A program made the position numbers and the translations under genes. DNA of 64,000 nucleotides, from assembly GCA_021798875.1 (NCBI GenBank), contig JAJZBN010000004.1, forward strand, positions 1 to 64,000, read 5' to 3'. The notes below the pieces were generated by a model, which saw nothing but the letters and a program-made list of their open reading frames with translations, was not told the DNA's origin and searched no databases. This stretch comes from a bacterium (lineage in GTDB: Bacteria; SZUA-79; Acidulodesulfobacterales; Acidulodesulfobacteraceae). Shown here piece after piece: positions 35,626 through 44,232 of this stretch (position 1 is its first letter; every line of letters begins with the position of its first letter).

Positions 35626-37077
35626 TTAAGCTTTATGAGGCTCAGCTGAAGTCGGCACTGATAATTTGTCTTCTTCAATATATTTATCTTCTTGTCCAAC
35701 TTCCCTTAAAGACATCTCTTTAGGTTCAGGTAAAGCAACGACAGTGAGTATAGCTCCTAAAATCGCAATTACCGCAAGTATTAAGAATGTTCCTTGAACT
35801 TTTAAAGCCGCCATTAAGAACGGAAACAGCAGCGTGCCGAGGAATGCGCCTATTTTTCCGCTTCCTGCCGAAATACCGTCGCCCAATCCCCTTATAGGCG
35901 TTGGAAACACTTCAGCCGGATAAACGAAAGTCGTTACGTTTGGTCCAAATTCCGTGAATATGTAACTCATACCGAATACCAACATAAACACGGCTGGAAT
36001 AAGTTCATATCCGCCGAAACTCGTAAAAGAAATGATAAGATAAGCTACCGCCATACCTATAAACCCGACGGTTTGTATAAATTTCCTTCCTAATTTATCC
36101 ATGCTGAATGCCGCTATCCAGTAAAACGGTGCTGCAAAAACTACAAAAACTATGGTCGATAAAGCAAGACCTTGAATAAAACTTCCGTGAGGCATAATAG
36201 ATTTCATGACGAGCGGCCAGCTTATAGAATTTCCGTAAAAAGCCCAGTCTAACAAGAACCATGAACCCGCCGTTCCGAGAAGCCTTAAATTATTCGGATA
36301 GGTAAATATATCCGTCCATTTTGTTTTTAATTTGACGCCGTTTCCGTTTTCGGATTTTTTTGGTTCGGCGGCTGTTATTTTAGAACCGGTTATATCGTTA
36401 ATAGCGGCAACCGTTCCCGAAACATCTCCTTTTGCGTCAAGACTGAAGTATGGAGTCTCTTTAATCTTTCTTCTTAAGTATATTACGCTTGCGGCAGGTA
36501 TAGCGCCTAAGCCGAGCAATATTCTCCACGCCATATCGTGTGGAACTCCAAGCATTATAATAAGTATAGCCACCATAGGACCGACTACCAATCCTATTCC
36601 TTGAAGCGAAAACACCATGGAGACCAATTTTCCTCTGTCCTTTCTGTTTGAATATTCGCTCATTATTATTGCGCTTATCGGATAGTCTCCGCCGATTCCG
36701 ATACCCAAAACTATTCTCCATATTATAAGCTGGGTGATATCCTGCGAAAAAGCCGAACCTATTGCGCCTATCGTTAAAATTAAAACTTCCAAACCGTAAA
36801 TTGCTTTTCTGCCGAAAATATCCGATACTCTTCCAAAAATATATGCTCCAAGCGCCGCCGCAATTAAAGACGAACTGCCCAAAAGCGCAATTTCCGGCGT
36901 AGTTAAGTGCCATATCGGCGTTAGCAGGGCAATAACGACGCCAATAATGAAAAGGTCGTAAGCATCCGTAAAAAAACCCATCCCTGCCGTAAACATCGTC
37001 CTGAAGTGATGCCTTACAAGGTCGATGTCGTCAACCTTATCGAGCAGGTTGTTTCTTAAATCTTTCGCAGAATCCAT
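35626..37077 (-). CDS. MFS transporter of the phosphate:H+ symporter (PHS) type
   Basis: 483 aa, 12 TM segments. FTAGMGFFTDAYDLFIIGVV (TM1), GRVSDIFGRKAIYG (motif A), GIGIGGDYPISAIIMSEYSN (TM4) and PTPIRGLGDGISAGSGKIGA are hallmarks of the Pho84/PHS branch of sugar-porter-like MFS. Two Pho-box-like arrays lie in its upstream region and a secreted phospholipase/phosphatase gene precedes it, so inorganic phosphate uptake fits well. The exact substrate remains inferred. Confidence 0.85.
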   Translation of the reverse strand: MDSAKDLRNNLLDKVDDIDLVRHHFRTMFTAGMGFFTDAYDLFIIGVVIALLTPIWHLTTPEIALLGSSSLIAAALGAYIFGRVSDIFGRKAIYGLEVLILTIGAIGSAFSQDITQLIIWRIVLGIGIGGDYPISAIIMSEYSNRKDRGKLVSMVFSLQGIGLVVGPMVAILIIMLGVPHDMAWRILLGLGAIPAASVIYLRRKIKETPYFSLDAKGDVSGTVAAINDITGSKITAAEPKKSENGNGVKLKTKWTDIFTYPNNLRLLGTAGSWFLLDWAFYGNSISWPLVMKSIMPHGSFIQGLALSTIVFVVFAAPFYWIAAFSMDKLGRKFIQTVGFIGMAVAYLIISFTSFGGYELIPAVFMLVFGMSYIFTEFGPNVTTFVYPAEVFPTPIRGLGDGISAGSGKIGAFLGTLLFPFLMAALKVQGTFLILAVIAILGAILTVVALPEPKEMSLREVGQEDKYIEEDKLSVPTSAEPHKA

Positions 37078-37119
37078 TAATAATTCCTCCTCTTGAATTA
37101 AATTAAATAATTAATCTAT

Positions 37120-37188
37120 TTTATATTTAGTAAATTTTATCAAACTAATGTTACAACTTTGTGACGTTTATGTTAAATTTTTGTAACA
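37120..37188 (-). promoter_or_regulatory. Pho-box-like array B before the PHS transporter
   Basis: On the minus strand TGTTACA, TTTAACA, CGTCACA, TGTAACA and TTTGATA lie exactly 11 bp apart (37182, 37171, 37160, 37149, 37138 on the plus scale). A -10 TATAAA (37120-37125) follows 12 bp later, and the gene starts at 37077. Confidence 0.75.
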
Positions 37189-37230
37189 TTTCGATTTTAT
37201 ATAGCTCATTCGGCCTTTGATGATTTAAAT

Positions 37231-37270
37231 AAACTTCCGGAACCGACTTTAAAGTTAATCCCGGAAGTTT
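37231..37270 (-). terminator. 10-bp stem hairpin between two Pho arrays
   Basis: AAACTTCCGG (37231-37240) and CCGGAAGTTT (37261-37270) form a perfect stem with a 20-nt loop, followed on the minus strand by a weak T-rich stretch. It could terminate a short RNA started at array C, or shape the leader of the transporter mRNA. Confidence 0.45.
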
Positions 37271-37307
37271 GTTGGGGGAGATAAGATGTTAAACTCAGCT
37301 TACAGTA

Positions 37308-37382
37308 TTATAAAAATGTTAACATATTAATGAATTTTAATGCGTTAAGATTGCGTTAAATTTACGTTACGATTTTGTAACA
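37308..37382 (-). promoter_or_regulatory. Pho-box-like array C
   Basis: Minus-strand units TGTTACA, CGTAACG, TTTAACG and CTTAACG at 37376, 37365, 37354 and 37343 (11-bp steps), with a TATAAT at 37308-37313. It starts 3 bp after the phospholipase stop, 230 bp upstream of the transporter start, and is separate from array B. Confidence 0.65.
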
Positions 37383-37384
37383 AT

Positions 37385-38566
37385 TTAAATAATAAACACA
37401 TCGTCGAAAGCGTTCGCATACCTGTCCCTGTCGGTTAAAGGTTCGATTCCCCAAAGATTTTCGACGTATCTAAGAACGGAGGCGTGTTCGTGCCTTATAT
37501 TGGAAACGTAACCTTTTTTGGCGAACGGCGAAATAATAATGCATCCTACCCTCATTCCAAGACCGTAATAATCGACCACCGGCGGCACGACATGATCGTA
37601 AAAACCCCCGCATTCGTCCCAGTTTAAAAAAATAACGGATTTTGAAAATAAAGGGCTTTTCCTCAAAGCTTCTATCCTTTTTACCGTATATAACATTCCG
37701 GTTTTAACGTTTGCCGGCGGATGTTCCGAATGCGCAAAGTCCGGTACGAGCCAGCTGAACTGCGGCAGAGTTCCCTTTTTTACATCTTCAAAATATTCTT
37801 CGGCGGGTCTTATTTTATTCCATAAGTTTTTATCTCTTTTGAAACTTTCAAACCATATCACTGGCACCCAGTGATGAACGTATTTATGCGGGTTAGGCCA
37901 GCCTTGAACGTATATTTTCCAAGAGATTTTAGCTTTTTCGAGCCTATTAAAAATCGTAGGAAATTCATAAGGTTTTCTCGGCGGTGCATCGGTTATATGC
38001 CCGTTCGACTGACCGGCAATCTGATATAGCCTGTTAGGCTGGGTAGGAGCCATTATAGAATGAAAATAGTTCTGGCAGAGCGTATAATTTGACGCATAGT
38101 AATAATAAGGCGAAAGCGCTTTTTTCGTGTCGTAGTAGCCCATAATAACCCTGTAATCGTTGACCGGCTGATTAATGCCGTTTAAGAAATAACCGTCCAT
38201 TTTGCCGTTATTATATATAGTATGGAGCGCTTCCCATGAATGATTAGGATCGACATGATTCGGCGTTACGTAACTAAAACCCAAATCGTAAGGTTTAACG
38301 CTTCCGCCCATTCCGTCTGTTATCCCAAGTTCTTTTATCCTTTTAGGCTGTCCGTTAACGGTTTCGTCCATCATTCCAAAATAGTGGTCGAAACTTCTAT
38401 TTTCCTGCATTATTAAGACTACGTGCTCCGGTTTTTTATATTTGTTTAAGGCGGCGCTTGAAGCATTATCAGCGGCGGCGGCCGCACTTTTCAAGTTAAT
38501 GCCGTTTACAAATAATCCGGATAAAAGGGTTAATCCAGTCATTTTTACAAAATCTCTTCTGTTCAT
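37385..38566 (-). CDS. Tat-exported phospholipase C/acid phosphatase family protein
   Basis: 393 aa, PF04185 phosphoesterase family. A Tat signal ([19 protein letters not shown]) is followed by the catalytic start [29 protein letters not shown], a central [15 protein letters not shown], and [17 protein letters not shown] with metal ligands. It would release phosphate from phospholipids or other phosphoesters outside the inner membrane. It stands between Pho-box arrays and the phosphate transporter, a textbook phosphate-scavenging context. Confidence 0.9.
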   Translation of the reverse strand: MNRRDFVKMTGLTLLSGLFVNGINLKSAAAAADNASSAALNKYKKPEHVVLIMQENRSFDHYFGMMDETVNGQPKRIKELGITDGMGGSVKPYDLGFSYVTPNHVDPNHSWEALHTIYNNGKMDGYFLNGINQPVNDYRVIMGYYDTKKALSPYYYYASNYTLCQNYFHSIMAPTQPNRLYQIAGQSNGHITDAPPRKPYEFPTIFNRLEKAKISWKIYVQGWPNPHKYVHHWVPVIWFESFKRDKNLWNKIRPAEEYFEDVKKGTLPQFSWLVPDFAHSEHPPANVKTGMLYTVKRIEALRKSPLFSKSVIFLNWDECGGFYDHVVPPVVDYYGLGMRVGCIIISPFAKKGYVSNIRHEHASVLRYVENLWGIEPLTDRDRYANAFDDVFII

Positions 38567-38806
38567 TAATCAGCCTCCTTAAAAATTAATGTCAAATTAA
38601 AGTTTATTTGCATCCTTATATTCGATTGGGAAAATTTGGAGATGAAGACTTTAATTAAAATTTTAGATATAAATCAAATAAAGCTTACCCCATTTTTTAA
38701 AACGATTAACGCATAAAATTTGAAAAAGTTTTTAATGCTTAATTTAAATTTCATAATAGTCTCCTATTTTTAATATTAATTATAATTTTTACAAAAATTA
38801 TTTATT

Positions 38807-38865
38807 ATTATATAAAGCAAATGTTGTAGTGTAGTTTTATGACTTTACGTTAAATTTATGTCATA
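38807..38865 (-). promoter_or_regulatory. Pho-box-like array D before the phospholipase gene
   Basis: Minus-strand units TATGACA (38859-38865), TTTAACG (38848-38854) and AGTCATA (38838-38844), spaced 11 and 10 bp, with a TATAAT at 38807-38812. It is shorter and less regular than the other arrays. The rest of 38567-38897 holds no gene I can see, which leaves a long untranslated leader (about 235 nt). Confidence 0.55.
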
Positions 38866-38897
38866 AATCAAAAAATAAAATAAATAAAACTATTTTC

Positions 38898-41186
38898 TTA
38901 TTGACATTGCAATAAAGTGCCGGAGGGTCGGCCGGTGTAAAATCCCTGAGCAAAATCTACTCCTAACTCTTTTATTGCATTCATAATTTCTTCCGTTTCG
39001 ACATATTCGGCTATAGTCTTAATATTTAGCTCTTTTGCTATCGTAACGAGGCTCATAACGACTGCTCTGTCCATTTTTCCGCCCTTCACCAAACCTCTGG
39101 AGAATTCACCGTCTATTTTAATAAAATCTACCGGTAAATATTTTAAATACATAAACGAATTATAACCGGAACCAAAATCGTCTATAGCAAATTTGAATCC
39201 TTCGAACCTTAGATTTAAAACAAATTTTTCGAGAAGAGATATATTTTTAACGGTATCCCTTTCGGTTATTTCAAAGACGACATTTTGCGGGTTGATACCG
39301 TATTTTAATGCGTAACTTTTAATTAAATTTACATAATCGGAAATTATTACCGATTTTGGCGATATGTTTATAAAAATAGTTCCGCCGTACTTTTCATCAC
39401 TCATTTTTTTGAAAGCTTTTTCTATAAGCATTAAGTCCATATTGTAAGCGACTCCTATATTTTCGGCAATTTCTATAAATTCTCCTGCCGTAATTATTTT
39501 TCCGTCTATACTTATTCTCATAAGAAGTTCGTTAAAACATATACCGTCTTGCGCTAATTTTTCATTTAATGGTACAATAGGTTGAAAGTATGGTATTATA
39601 AGGTTGTTTTGATTAGCATTAATAACTATATTCTTTTTTTCGTTAATTTTTTGCAAAATTTGTTTAAAATCGTTTTCTTGAAAAATATGGACGGCATTCT
39701 TACCGGACATTTTTGCCTGATACATCATGTTATCCCCAAGTACAAACAGATCGTCTTCATTGGAAGCTGCGTTAGGGAAACCTGCTATCCCTATTGAAGC
39801 GGTAATATGCACTTTATCTCCGGCAGCAGAATCCGATAAAGTAAATGAATTTATTTTTTGCCTGATCCTTTCCATGATTTTATAAGTTTCTTCTTCATTT
39901 GCATCCTGAATAATCATAACATATTCATCGCCGCCGTATCTTGCAAGAATATCTTCTCCTCTTTTATTTTGCGATAAAATTTCAGCAACGCCTTGTAAAA
40001 TCTTATCCCCCATTTTATGCCCGTAATTGTCGTTAATAGATTTAAAATTGTCTAAATCTATAAGAACAAATGTAAAAATGCCGTTATTTCTTTTTGCCTT
40101 ATGTACGGCGTTGCTTAAAAATTCCCTGAAAACTCTTTGATTATATAATTTTGTAAGTCCGTCCCGCGTTGCGTAAAATTCAAGATCTTTAGTATATTTA
40201 TATATAGCTTTTGCGGAACCTATGATGTTTATCAGCGACGTCAGTACGGCGTTAATAACTAACTTCTTTGCAGAATCCCTGCCGCCAGACTGGATGCCTA
40301 TACCTACTATTCCGTTAACCTCCGGAGCATTAAGCATAATTTTCTTGGTCTGAAGCGATAAGCCGCCGCGCCCATCCCCGCCGTCGTTAAGGTTATAAGA
40401 CAGACCAAAATCTCCGGTATCTATGATTTTTACAGAACCTCCTTCTGAAGCGGTAATACCCCATTCGCAGACTGAAGCCTCGTGCGTAATAACTATTTGC
40501 TCGAGATTCTGCGCATATTCTTTAAATTCTGCATCATTTTCGATTATCCTTTTTTTTATTAGCATATTGAACGTTTCTTTTGCCTCTTCGGACGGCGGGT
40601 CGTTCCAGAAAACATTAATTTCAAGAACGGATTCATTAACGAAAACCGTAAATATGTTATATACGTTTATCGCTTTATTGAACTCCCTCAAAATGTAAAA
40701 AACACTGCTTTTCCAGTTTAAAACAAGGTCAGACGTGATAATAAATTTTTCAAGCAGATTTATTTCAAATTCGAAAATATTTTTATCGACCGTCATTTCC
40801 TGTATTTTAGACAATAATTTTTCTACGCCGTAATGCAGGTCGCTTACTTCCTGATTATAATATTTTTTGGAGATTATGTTGTTTTTAATTTCTTTTATAT
40901 TATTTATTGAGGTTATTTCGTCTATTATCGAAAAAACATCTTCTATATCGTCTTTAATAGAACGGGAAATTAGGATCGATAATAATAAACCTGTAAAAAA
41001 TGGAATAATTAAAATGAACAGCGCATAAATATAATTATTAACTTTTATCCCTCTGCTGTTCATATAAAACAAGATTGCGCTAAAAATTCCGGAAAAAATT
41101 AAACCGTAAGTAACCGCCCTAAAAATTAAATACTTGCAAGACGGTAATTTATCTAATAATTTTAGTTTGCTCTTAATTAATTGCAT
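38898..41186 (-). CDS. Membrane GGDEF-EAL protein (paralog without heme domain)
   Basis: 762 aa. Two adjacent N-terminal TM segments (about 20-70) have almost no periplasmic loop, unlike the paralog at 3505-6120. A GAF-like linker (about 130-340) is followed by GGDEF (RYGGDEY, about 416-422) and EAL with an ELL signature (NELLMR, about 552), NISPKS, EITERD, DDFGSG, IKIDGEF, AEYVE and QGFYTG. Both domains appear catalytically competent apart from the Y and L substitutions. Last gene of an operon behind Pho array E: leader ORF, 68-aa Cys protein, then this gene (20 bp). Confidence 0.9.
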   Translation of the reverse strand: MQLIKSKLKLLDKLPSCKYLIFRAVTYGLIFSGIFSAILFYMNSRGIKVNNYIYALFILIIPFFTGLLLSILISRSIKDDIEDVFSIIDEITSINNIKEIKNNIISKKYYNQEVSDLHYGVEKLLSKIQEMTVDKNIFEFEINLLEKFIITSDLVLNWKSSVFYILREFNKAINVYNIFTVFVNESVLEINVFWNDPPSEEAKETFNMLIKKRIIENDAEFKEYAQNLEQIVITHEASVCEWGITASEGGSVKIIDTGDFGLSYNLNDGGDGRGGLSLQTKKIMLNAPEVNGIVGIGIQSGGRDSAKKLVINAVLTSLINIIGSAKAIYKYTKDLEFYATRDGLTKLYNQRVFREFLSNAVHKAKRNNGIFTFVLIDLDNFKSINDNYGHKMGDKILQGVAEILSQNKRGEDILARYGGDEYVMIIQDANEEETYKIMERIRQKINSFTLSDSAAGDKVHITASIGIAGFPNAASNEDDLFVLGDNMMYQAKMSGKNAVHIFQENDFKQILQKINEKKNIVINANQNNLIIPYFQPIVPLNEKLAQDGICFNELLMRISIDGKIITAGEFIEIAENIGVAYNMDLMLIEKAFKKMSDEKYGGTIFINISPKSVIISDYVNLIKSYALKYGINPQNVVFEITERDTVKNISLLEKFVLNLRFEGFKFAIDDFGSGYNSFMYLKYLPVDFIKIDGEFSRGLVKGGKMDRAVVMSLVTIAKELNIKTIAEYVETEEIMNAIKELGVDFAQGFYTGRPSGTLLQCQ

Positions 41187-41206
41187 ATATAAAAATTGAA
41201 GAGAGC

Positions 41207-41413
41207 TTAAACAAAATTAAAATTAATTTTGATGATTTCTCCGCATACAGGACATTTTTTGGCAAATCTGTCGTAAACTCTACCTATGTCTTCCTCAGTA
41301 ACGAGAACATCGAAATTATTTTCGTTGCATCCGCATTTTACATTCATCACGCAGCGTTTTGAAGGAGAGGATTTTATCTGTTTTTTAATAATATTTAAAA
41401 ATCTTGACCTCAT
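41207..41413 (-). CDS. Small Cys-rich (zinc-ribbon-like) protein
   Basis: 68 aa with a basic N-terminus and two cysteine groups (KCGCNENN and KKCPVCGEI), plus an isolated Cys in KRCVMN. They could bind zinc. The start ATG overlaps the TAA of an upstream 19-codon ORF (TAATG), so translation is probably coupled. It ends 20 bp before the GGDEF-EAL gene. No known family assigned. Confidence 0.6.
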   Translation of the reverse strand: MRSRFLNIIKKQIKSSPSKRCVMNVKCGCNENNFDVLVTEEDIGRVYDRFAKKCPVCGEIIKINFNFV

Positions 41414-41472
41414 TAAAACGGCGTTTTGGCTTGCGGTTTTAAAATGTTATTAAAAAACTCTTCGTTTTCCAT
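41413..41472 (-). CDS. 19-codon leader ORF coupled to the 68-aa gene
   Basis: Reads MENEEFFNNILKPQAKTPF then TAA. A strong Shine-Dalgarno (GGAGGAATAA) sits 5 bp before the ATG, better than that of the following gene, and its stop overlaps that gene's start. It lies in the Pho array E transcript. It may be a coupling leader or a small acidic protein. Confidence 0.5.
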   Translation of the reverse strand: MENEEFFNNILKPQAKTPF

Positions 41473-41548
41473 TTATTCCTCCATTATTTTTATTATTTTA
41501 TTATTTGATTATGGATTGAATATTTTGGATATCGCAAGGAATTAAACC

Positions 41549-41612
41549 AATATAAACATTTTATCAAACTAATATTACGTTTTTATTACGTTTAAGTTAA
41601 ATTTTTGTAATA
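41549..41612 (-). promoter_or_regulatory. Pho-box-like array E before the c-di-GMP operon
   Basis: Minus-strand units TATTACA, TTTAACT, CGTAATA, CGTAATA and TTTGATA at 41606, 41595, 41584, 41573 and 41562, all 11 bp apart, followed by TATATT at 41549-41554. The array ends like array B. I see no gene in the remaining 41615-41831. Confidence 0.72.
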
Positions 41613-41831
41613 TTTAAAAAATAAATTTCTAAAATTATTTTTTATAAAAGTAAAATTAATTAGGTTAATTATGGACGGATGCCTTGCATCAAACCTGCTT
41701 CGCGATTCAAGGAAGAATATTTTTTTCTTGATATGATAAGAGGTAAGTCTAAAACAAACCTTTTGTTTTCTGTATTGTAATATTATAAAAAGTTATATTG
41801 CTGAGGATATAAGGTTATGGAATTATATTGG

Positions 41832-42245
41832 TTAAATATTTACTATATTCAACCAGTCAATCCTTGAGAAATGTTTTTTATCGAGGGTTAATATATCGGT
41901 TAAACTATATTCTTTCATAAAGAACGCATTGTAAGCATCCACGAAATCGATATTTTTGTATAGATAAAAATTAAGCGCGTCTAAAATTAGACCTGAATCT
42001 TTCACTTCAAGCCCTTTAGTATTCATAATCTTTAAAATAGCTTCTTCTATTTCTTTTTTTGATTTATCGTAGTATGACTCTAAAACAAATATAATTTCTA
42101 CAATTACTAACGAATTTGTAACCAATAAAATCTTTCCTGAAGAGGCCTTTTTAAATATTTCTTCGATTTTATCGGAGATAGATTTATTGTCGTTTATGAG
42201 ATATCTTAGAAAAATATTGGTATCGACAAAAATCTTTTTATTCAT
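41832..42245 (-). CDS. PIN-domain (VapC-like) toxin
   Basis: 137 aa. The PIN RNase acidic residues are visible in IFVDTNIFLRYL (Asp), the central IVEIIFVLES (Glu), FVDAYNAFF (Asp) and LTLDKKHFSRID. Partner of the AbrB-type antitoxin, whose end it overlaps by 8 bp. A 28-bp piece of this gene (42111-42138) recurs at 56158-56185. Confidence 0.88.
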   Translation of the reverse strand: MNKKIFVDTNIFLRYLINDNKSISDKIEEIFKKASSGKILLVTNSLVIVEIIFVLESYYDKSKKEIEEAILKIMNTKGLEVKDSGLILDALNFYLYKNIDFVDAYNAFFMKEYSLTDILTLDKKHFSRIDWLNIVNI

Positions 42246-42501
42246 TATTTAACGACTCATCGATAATTTTTTTTGCGGCTGATTTTCTTGCAATATTTCT
42301 AATCTTTTCGAAATCTTCGGTTTCTTTTCTCTGTTTTAAGCTGCCCCTGAGATCAAAAATATCTCCACTTATATGTTTTACGATTATATCGCCGTCTTTT
42401 TTAATGAACATTACCTTATCATGCTCTTTAATTCCTAAAATATTTCTTATCTCTTTAGGTATAGTAACCTGACCTTTCTTCGTTAAAGTGCTTATCGACA
42501 T
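42238..42501 (-). CDS. AbrB/SpoVT-family antitoxin
   Basis: 87 aa. The swapped-hairpin DNA-binding domain is obvious: STLTKKGQVTIPKEIRNILG, then DKVMFIKKDGDIIV. The C-terminal tail would wrap the PIN toxin. First gene of the TA pair. Confidence 0.88.
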   Translation of the reverse strand: MSISTLTKKGQVTIPKEIRNILGIKEHDKVMFIKKDGDIIVKHISGDIFDLRGSLKQRKETEDFEKIRNIARKSAAKKIIDESLNNE

Positions 42502-42701
42502 CCAACGCCTCCAAATATTAAAATTCCTACTTTTTTATTTTAGCATTACTTTTATTAAAAAGCAATAAAAAGTCTTAATCCGCATTAGAAATTTTATTTT
42601 CTGGATTACCGCTTAGTAGAGATTTTGGTATTGACAGTATGATTTTAAACGCATATAATGATTGCATATATAGTTGCTGATAAAAGGGAGATATAAATAA
42701 T

Positions 42702-42935
42702 ATGCGTACCACGTTAAATATACCCGATGATTTAATTATCGAAGTTCAAAAAGCTTCCGGAGAAAAATCTAAAACCAAAGCTATCGTTAAAACTATGAAA
42801 GAATATATAAAACAAAAAAAAATAATGGAACTTCTCGCTTTAAAAGGTAAGGTCGATATCGATTACGACTGGGAGAAAGAAGAAAAATTAGAAATAAATT
42901 CCCAATGCGATAGGGGAAAATTTATTGAAAAATAA
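42702..42935 (+). CDS. vapB: VapB-type antitoxin (copy 1)
   Basis: 77 aa. The N-terminal RTTLNIPDDLIIEVQK is a ribbon-helix-helix VapB start, followed by KTKAIVKTMKEYI and an acidic tail that binds the toxin. RBS AAGGGAGAT. Overlaps the toxin gene by 11 bp. A perfect copy lies at 53608 and a nonsense-mutated third copy at 58560. Confidence 0.9.
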   Translation: MRTTLNIPDDLIIEVQKASGEKSKTKAIVKTMKEYIKQKKIMELLALKGKVDIDYDWEKEEKLEINSQCDRGKFIEK

Positions 42936-43326
42936 ACATAAGCGCGTTTTGGCCGACACAAGCGTTTGGATTGAATTTTTTAGAGGGAATTCTTTAATAG
43001 GCAATAATCTTGAAATGCTTATTATTACAGATTCCGTTGAAATTTGCGGCGTTGTTTTATTCGAGCTGTTGCAGGGGATTAAATCCGATTCCGAAAAATT
43101 AAAGATTAACGATATTTTATCGAATTTACCGTACGTAGAAGTAAATAAAATTATATGGCAAAGATCTGCCGAAATTGCTTTTAATATAAAAAAGAAAGGC
43201 TTTGCCGTCCCATTTTCCGATATTTTGATAGCAGTTTTAGCAATAGAAAACAACCTTTCCGTTTTTACCTTAGATAAACATTTTGAATTAATTTCCGAAT
43301 TGGAACTTTATAAAATTCAAAAATAA
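42925..43326 (+). CDS. vapC: VapC-type PIN toxin (copy 1)
   Basis: 133 aa, TTG start inside the antitoxin end. PIN acidic residues in LADTSVWIEFF (Asp), LFELLQG (Glu), VPFSDILIA (Asp) and FTLDKHF (Asp) look intact, so an active RNase is expected. Identical copy at 53831. Confidence 0.9.
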   Translation: MKNKHKRVLADTSVWIEFFRGNSLIGNNLEMLIITDSVEICGVVLFELLQGIKSDSEKLKINDILSNLPYVEVNKIIWQRSAEIAFNIKKKGFAVPFSDILIAVLAIENNLSVFTLDKHFELISELELYKIQK

Positions 43327-43338
43327 AAAAATTTATTC

Positions 43339-43410
43339 GTTTACGTAATATTTATTTTAAATTAACATTAATGAAATATAATTATTTCATGAATAATTTA
43401 GGAATTATTC
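43339..43410 (+). promoter_or_regulatory. Conserved palindromic promoter block (copy 1)
   Basis: GTTTACGTAATATTTATT is followed by AT-rich sequence and the palindrome ATGAAATA-TAAT-TATTTCAT (43371-43390), then a second inverted repeat GAATAATT-TAGG-AATTATTC (43391-43410). The block recurs at 54245, 55285 and 58710. It precedes a Spy-like gene here and two-component genes elsewhere, so it may be their common operator. Confidence 0.6.
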
Positions 43411-43458
43411 ATTTAATTTAATTTTATTTAACTTTTGATTTAAAAGGAGAGATTTAAA

Positions 43459-44007
43459 ATGAAAAAGTCAAAGTTTTTTTTCCTATTTATGTTTTTGTTG
43501 GCATTTGTTTTTACGGGAACGTATTTTGCGGGAAAAGCTTTTGCATTTCAAGGCATGCAAAAAAACAAATTTATGGGGCATAAATTTATGCGCCGCGGTA
43601 AAATGAATATGTGGATGAAAATCGGAATGTTTAATGTTTTTATGCTCAAAAAGAAATTGCATTTAAATAAAAATCAGTTTCATCAAATTATGCTGTTTAA
43701 GCGCCAGGAATTTAAAGCTTTTAAGTCTAATATGGGAAACTTTAGAAATCCGCTGCTTGCGGCAATGAAATCCGGTACGTTTAACAAAAGCGTTTTCGTA
43801 TCGAGTATCACGAATAAAGTTAAAAATATGGCAGAAATTAAAGCAAACTTTTTTCAAAAATTCTTTAACGTTTTAACGCCGAAACAGAGAAACGAATTTG
43901 TAAAAATTATGAAGAATAGAATTGCCGGTAAAATTAAACGCCTTGAGTTTATGAAAAAAATGTTGAACAAAAAAATTAAAGCAATGAAAGAAAATATGTC
44001 CGAATAA
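43459..44007 (+). CDS. Spy/CpxP-like (LTxxQ) periplasmic protein (copy 1)
   Basis: 182 aa. Signal peptide FFFLFMFLLAFVFTGTYFAG with cleavage near KAFAF. A Met/Lys-rich mature protein is mostly helical, with LHLNKNQFHQIM and LTPKQRNEFVKIM as the paired LTxxQ-type motifs of Spy/CpxP chaperones. RBS AAAGGAGAG. Such proteins are usually under envelope-stress two-component control. Identical copy at 54365. Confidence 0.8.
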   Translation: MKKSKFFFLFMFLLAFVFTGTYFAGKAFAFQGMQKNKFMGHKFMRRGKMNMWMKIGMFNVFMLKKKLHLNKNQFHQIMLFKRQEFKAFKSNMGNFRNPLLAAMKSGTFNKSVFVSSITNKVKNMAEIKANFFQKFFNVLTPKQRNEFVKIMKNRIAGKIKRLEFMKKMLNKKIKAMKENMSE

Positions 44008-44232
44008 TATATCTTTATCTAATATCGATTAGTATTATCGGTATTAATCGTATGAGGAATGGCTAATTTTAAATTTTGTTTAGCGGCTGCGTTATTTGTG
44101 TTATCATATTAATTTAATGCGGCCGCTTCCAGTCATTGCGGTCAAATCTTAGAATGCGCTAATATAAATCACTAAATATAAACCAACGGCTTTTATGCTT
44201 TCGAAGATGCGGAGCAATAATAGATATATGCA

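Larger units (their letters stand above)
42615..44080 (+). repeat. 1466-bp duplication, copy 1 (VapBC + Spy-like)
   Basis: Runs identical by eye to 53521-54986 (constant offset 10,906); all protein and antisense translations agree. It starts at AGTAGAGATTTTGG and loses identity at 44081. A diverged 135-bp stretch with indels follows in both copies. Contains vapB, vapC and a Spy/CpxP-like gene. Confidence 0.92.

Noticed and set aside
36461-36913. 150-codon minus-strand frame within the phosphate transporter
   Set aside because: It is a different frame of the same strand, rich in Arg/Asn/Tyr, with no RBS.
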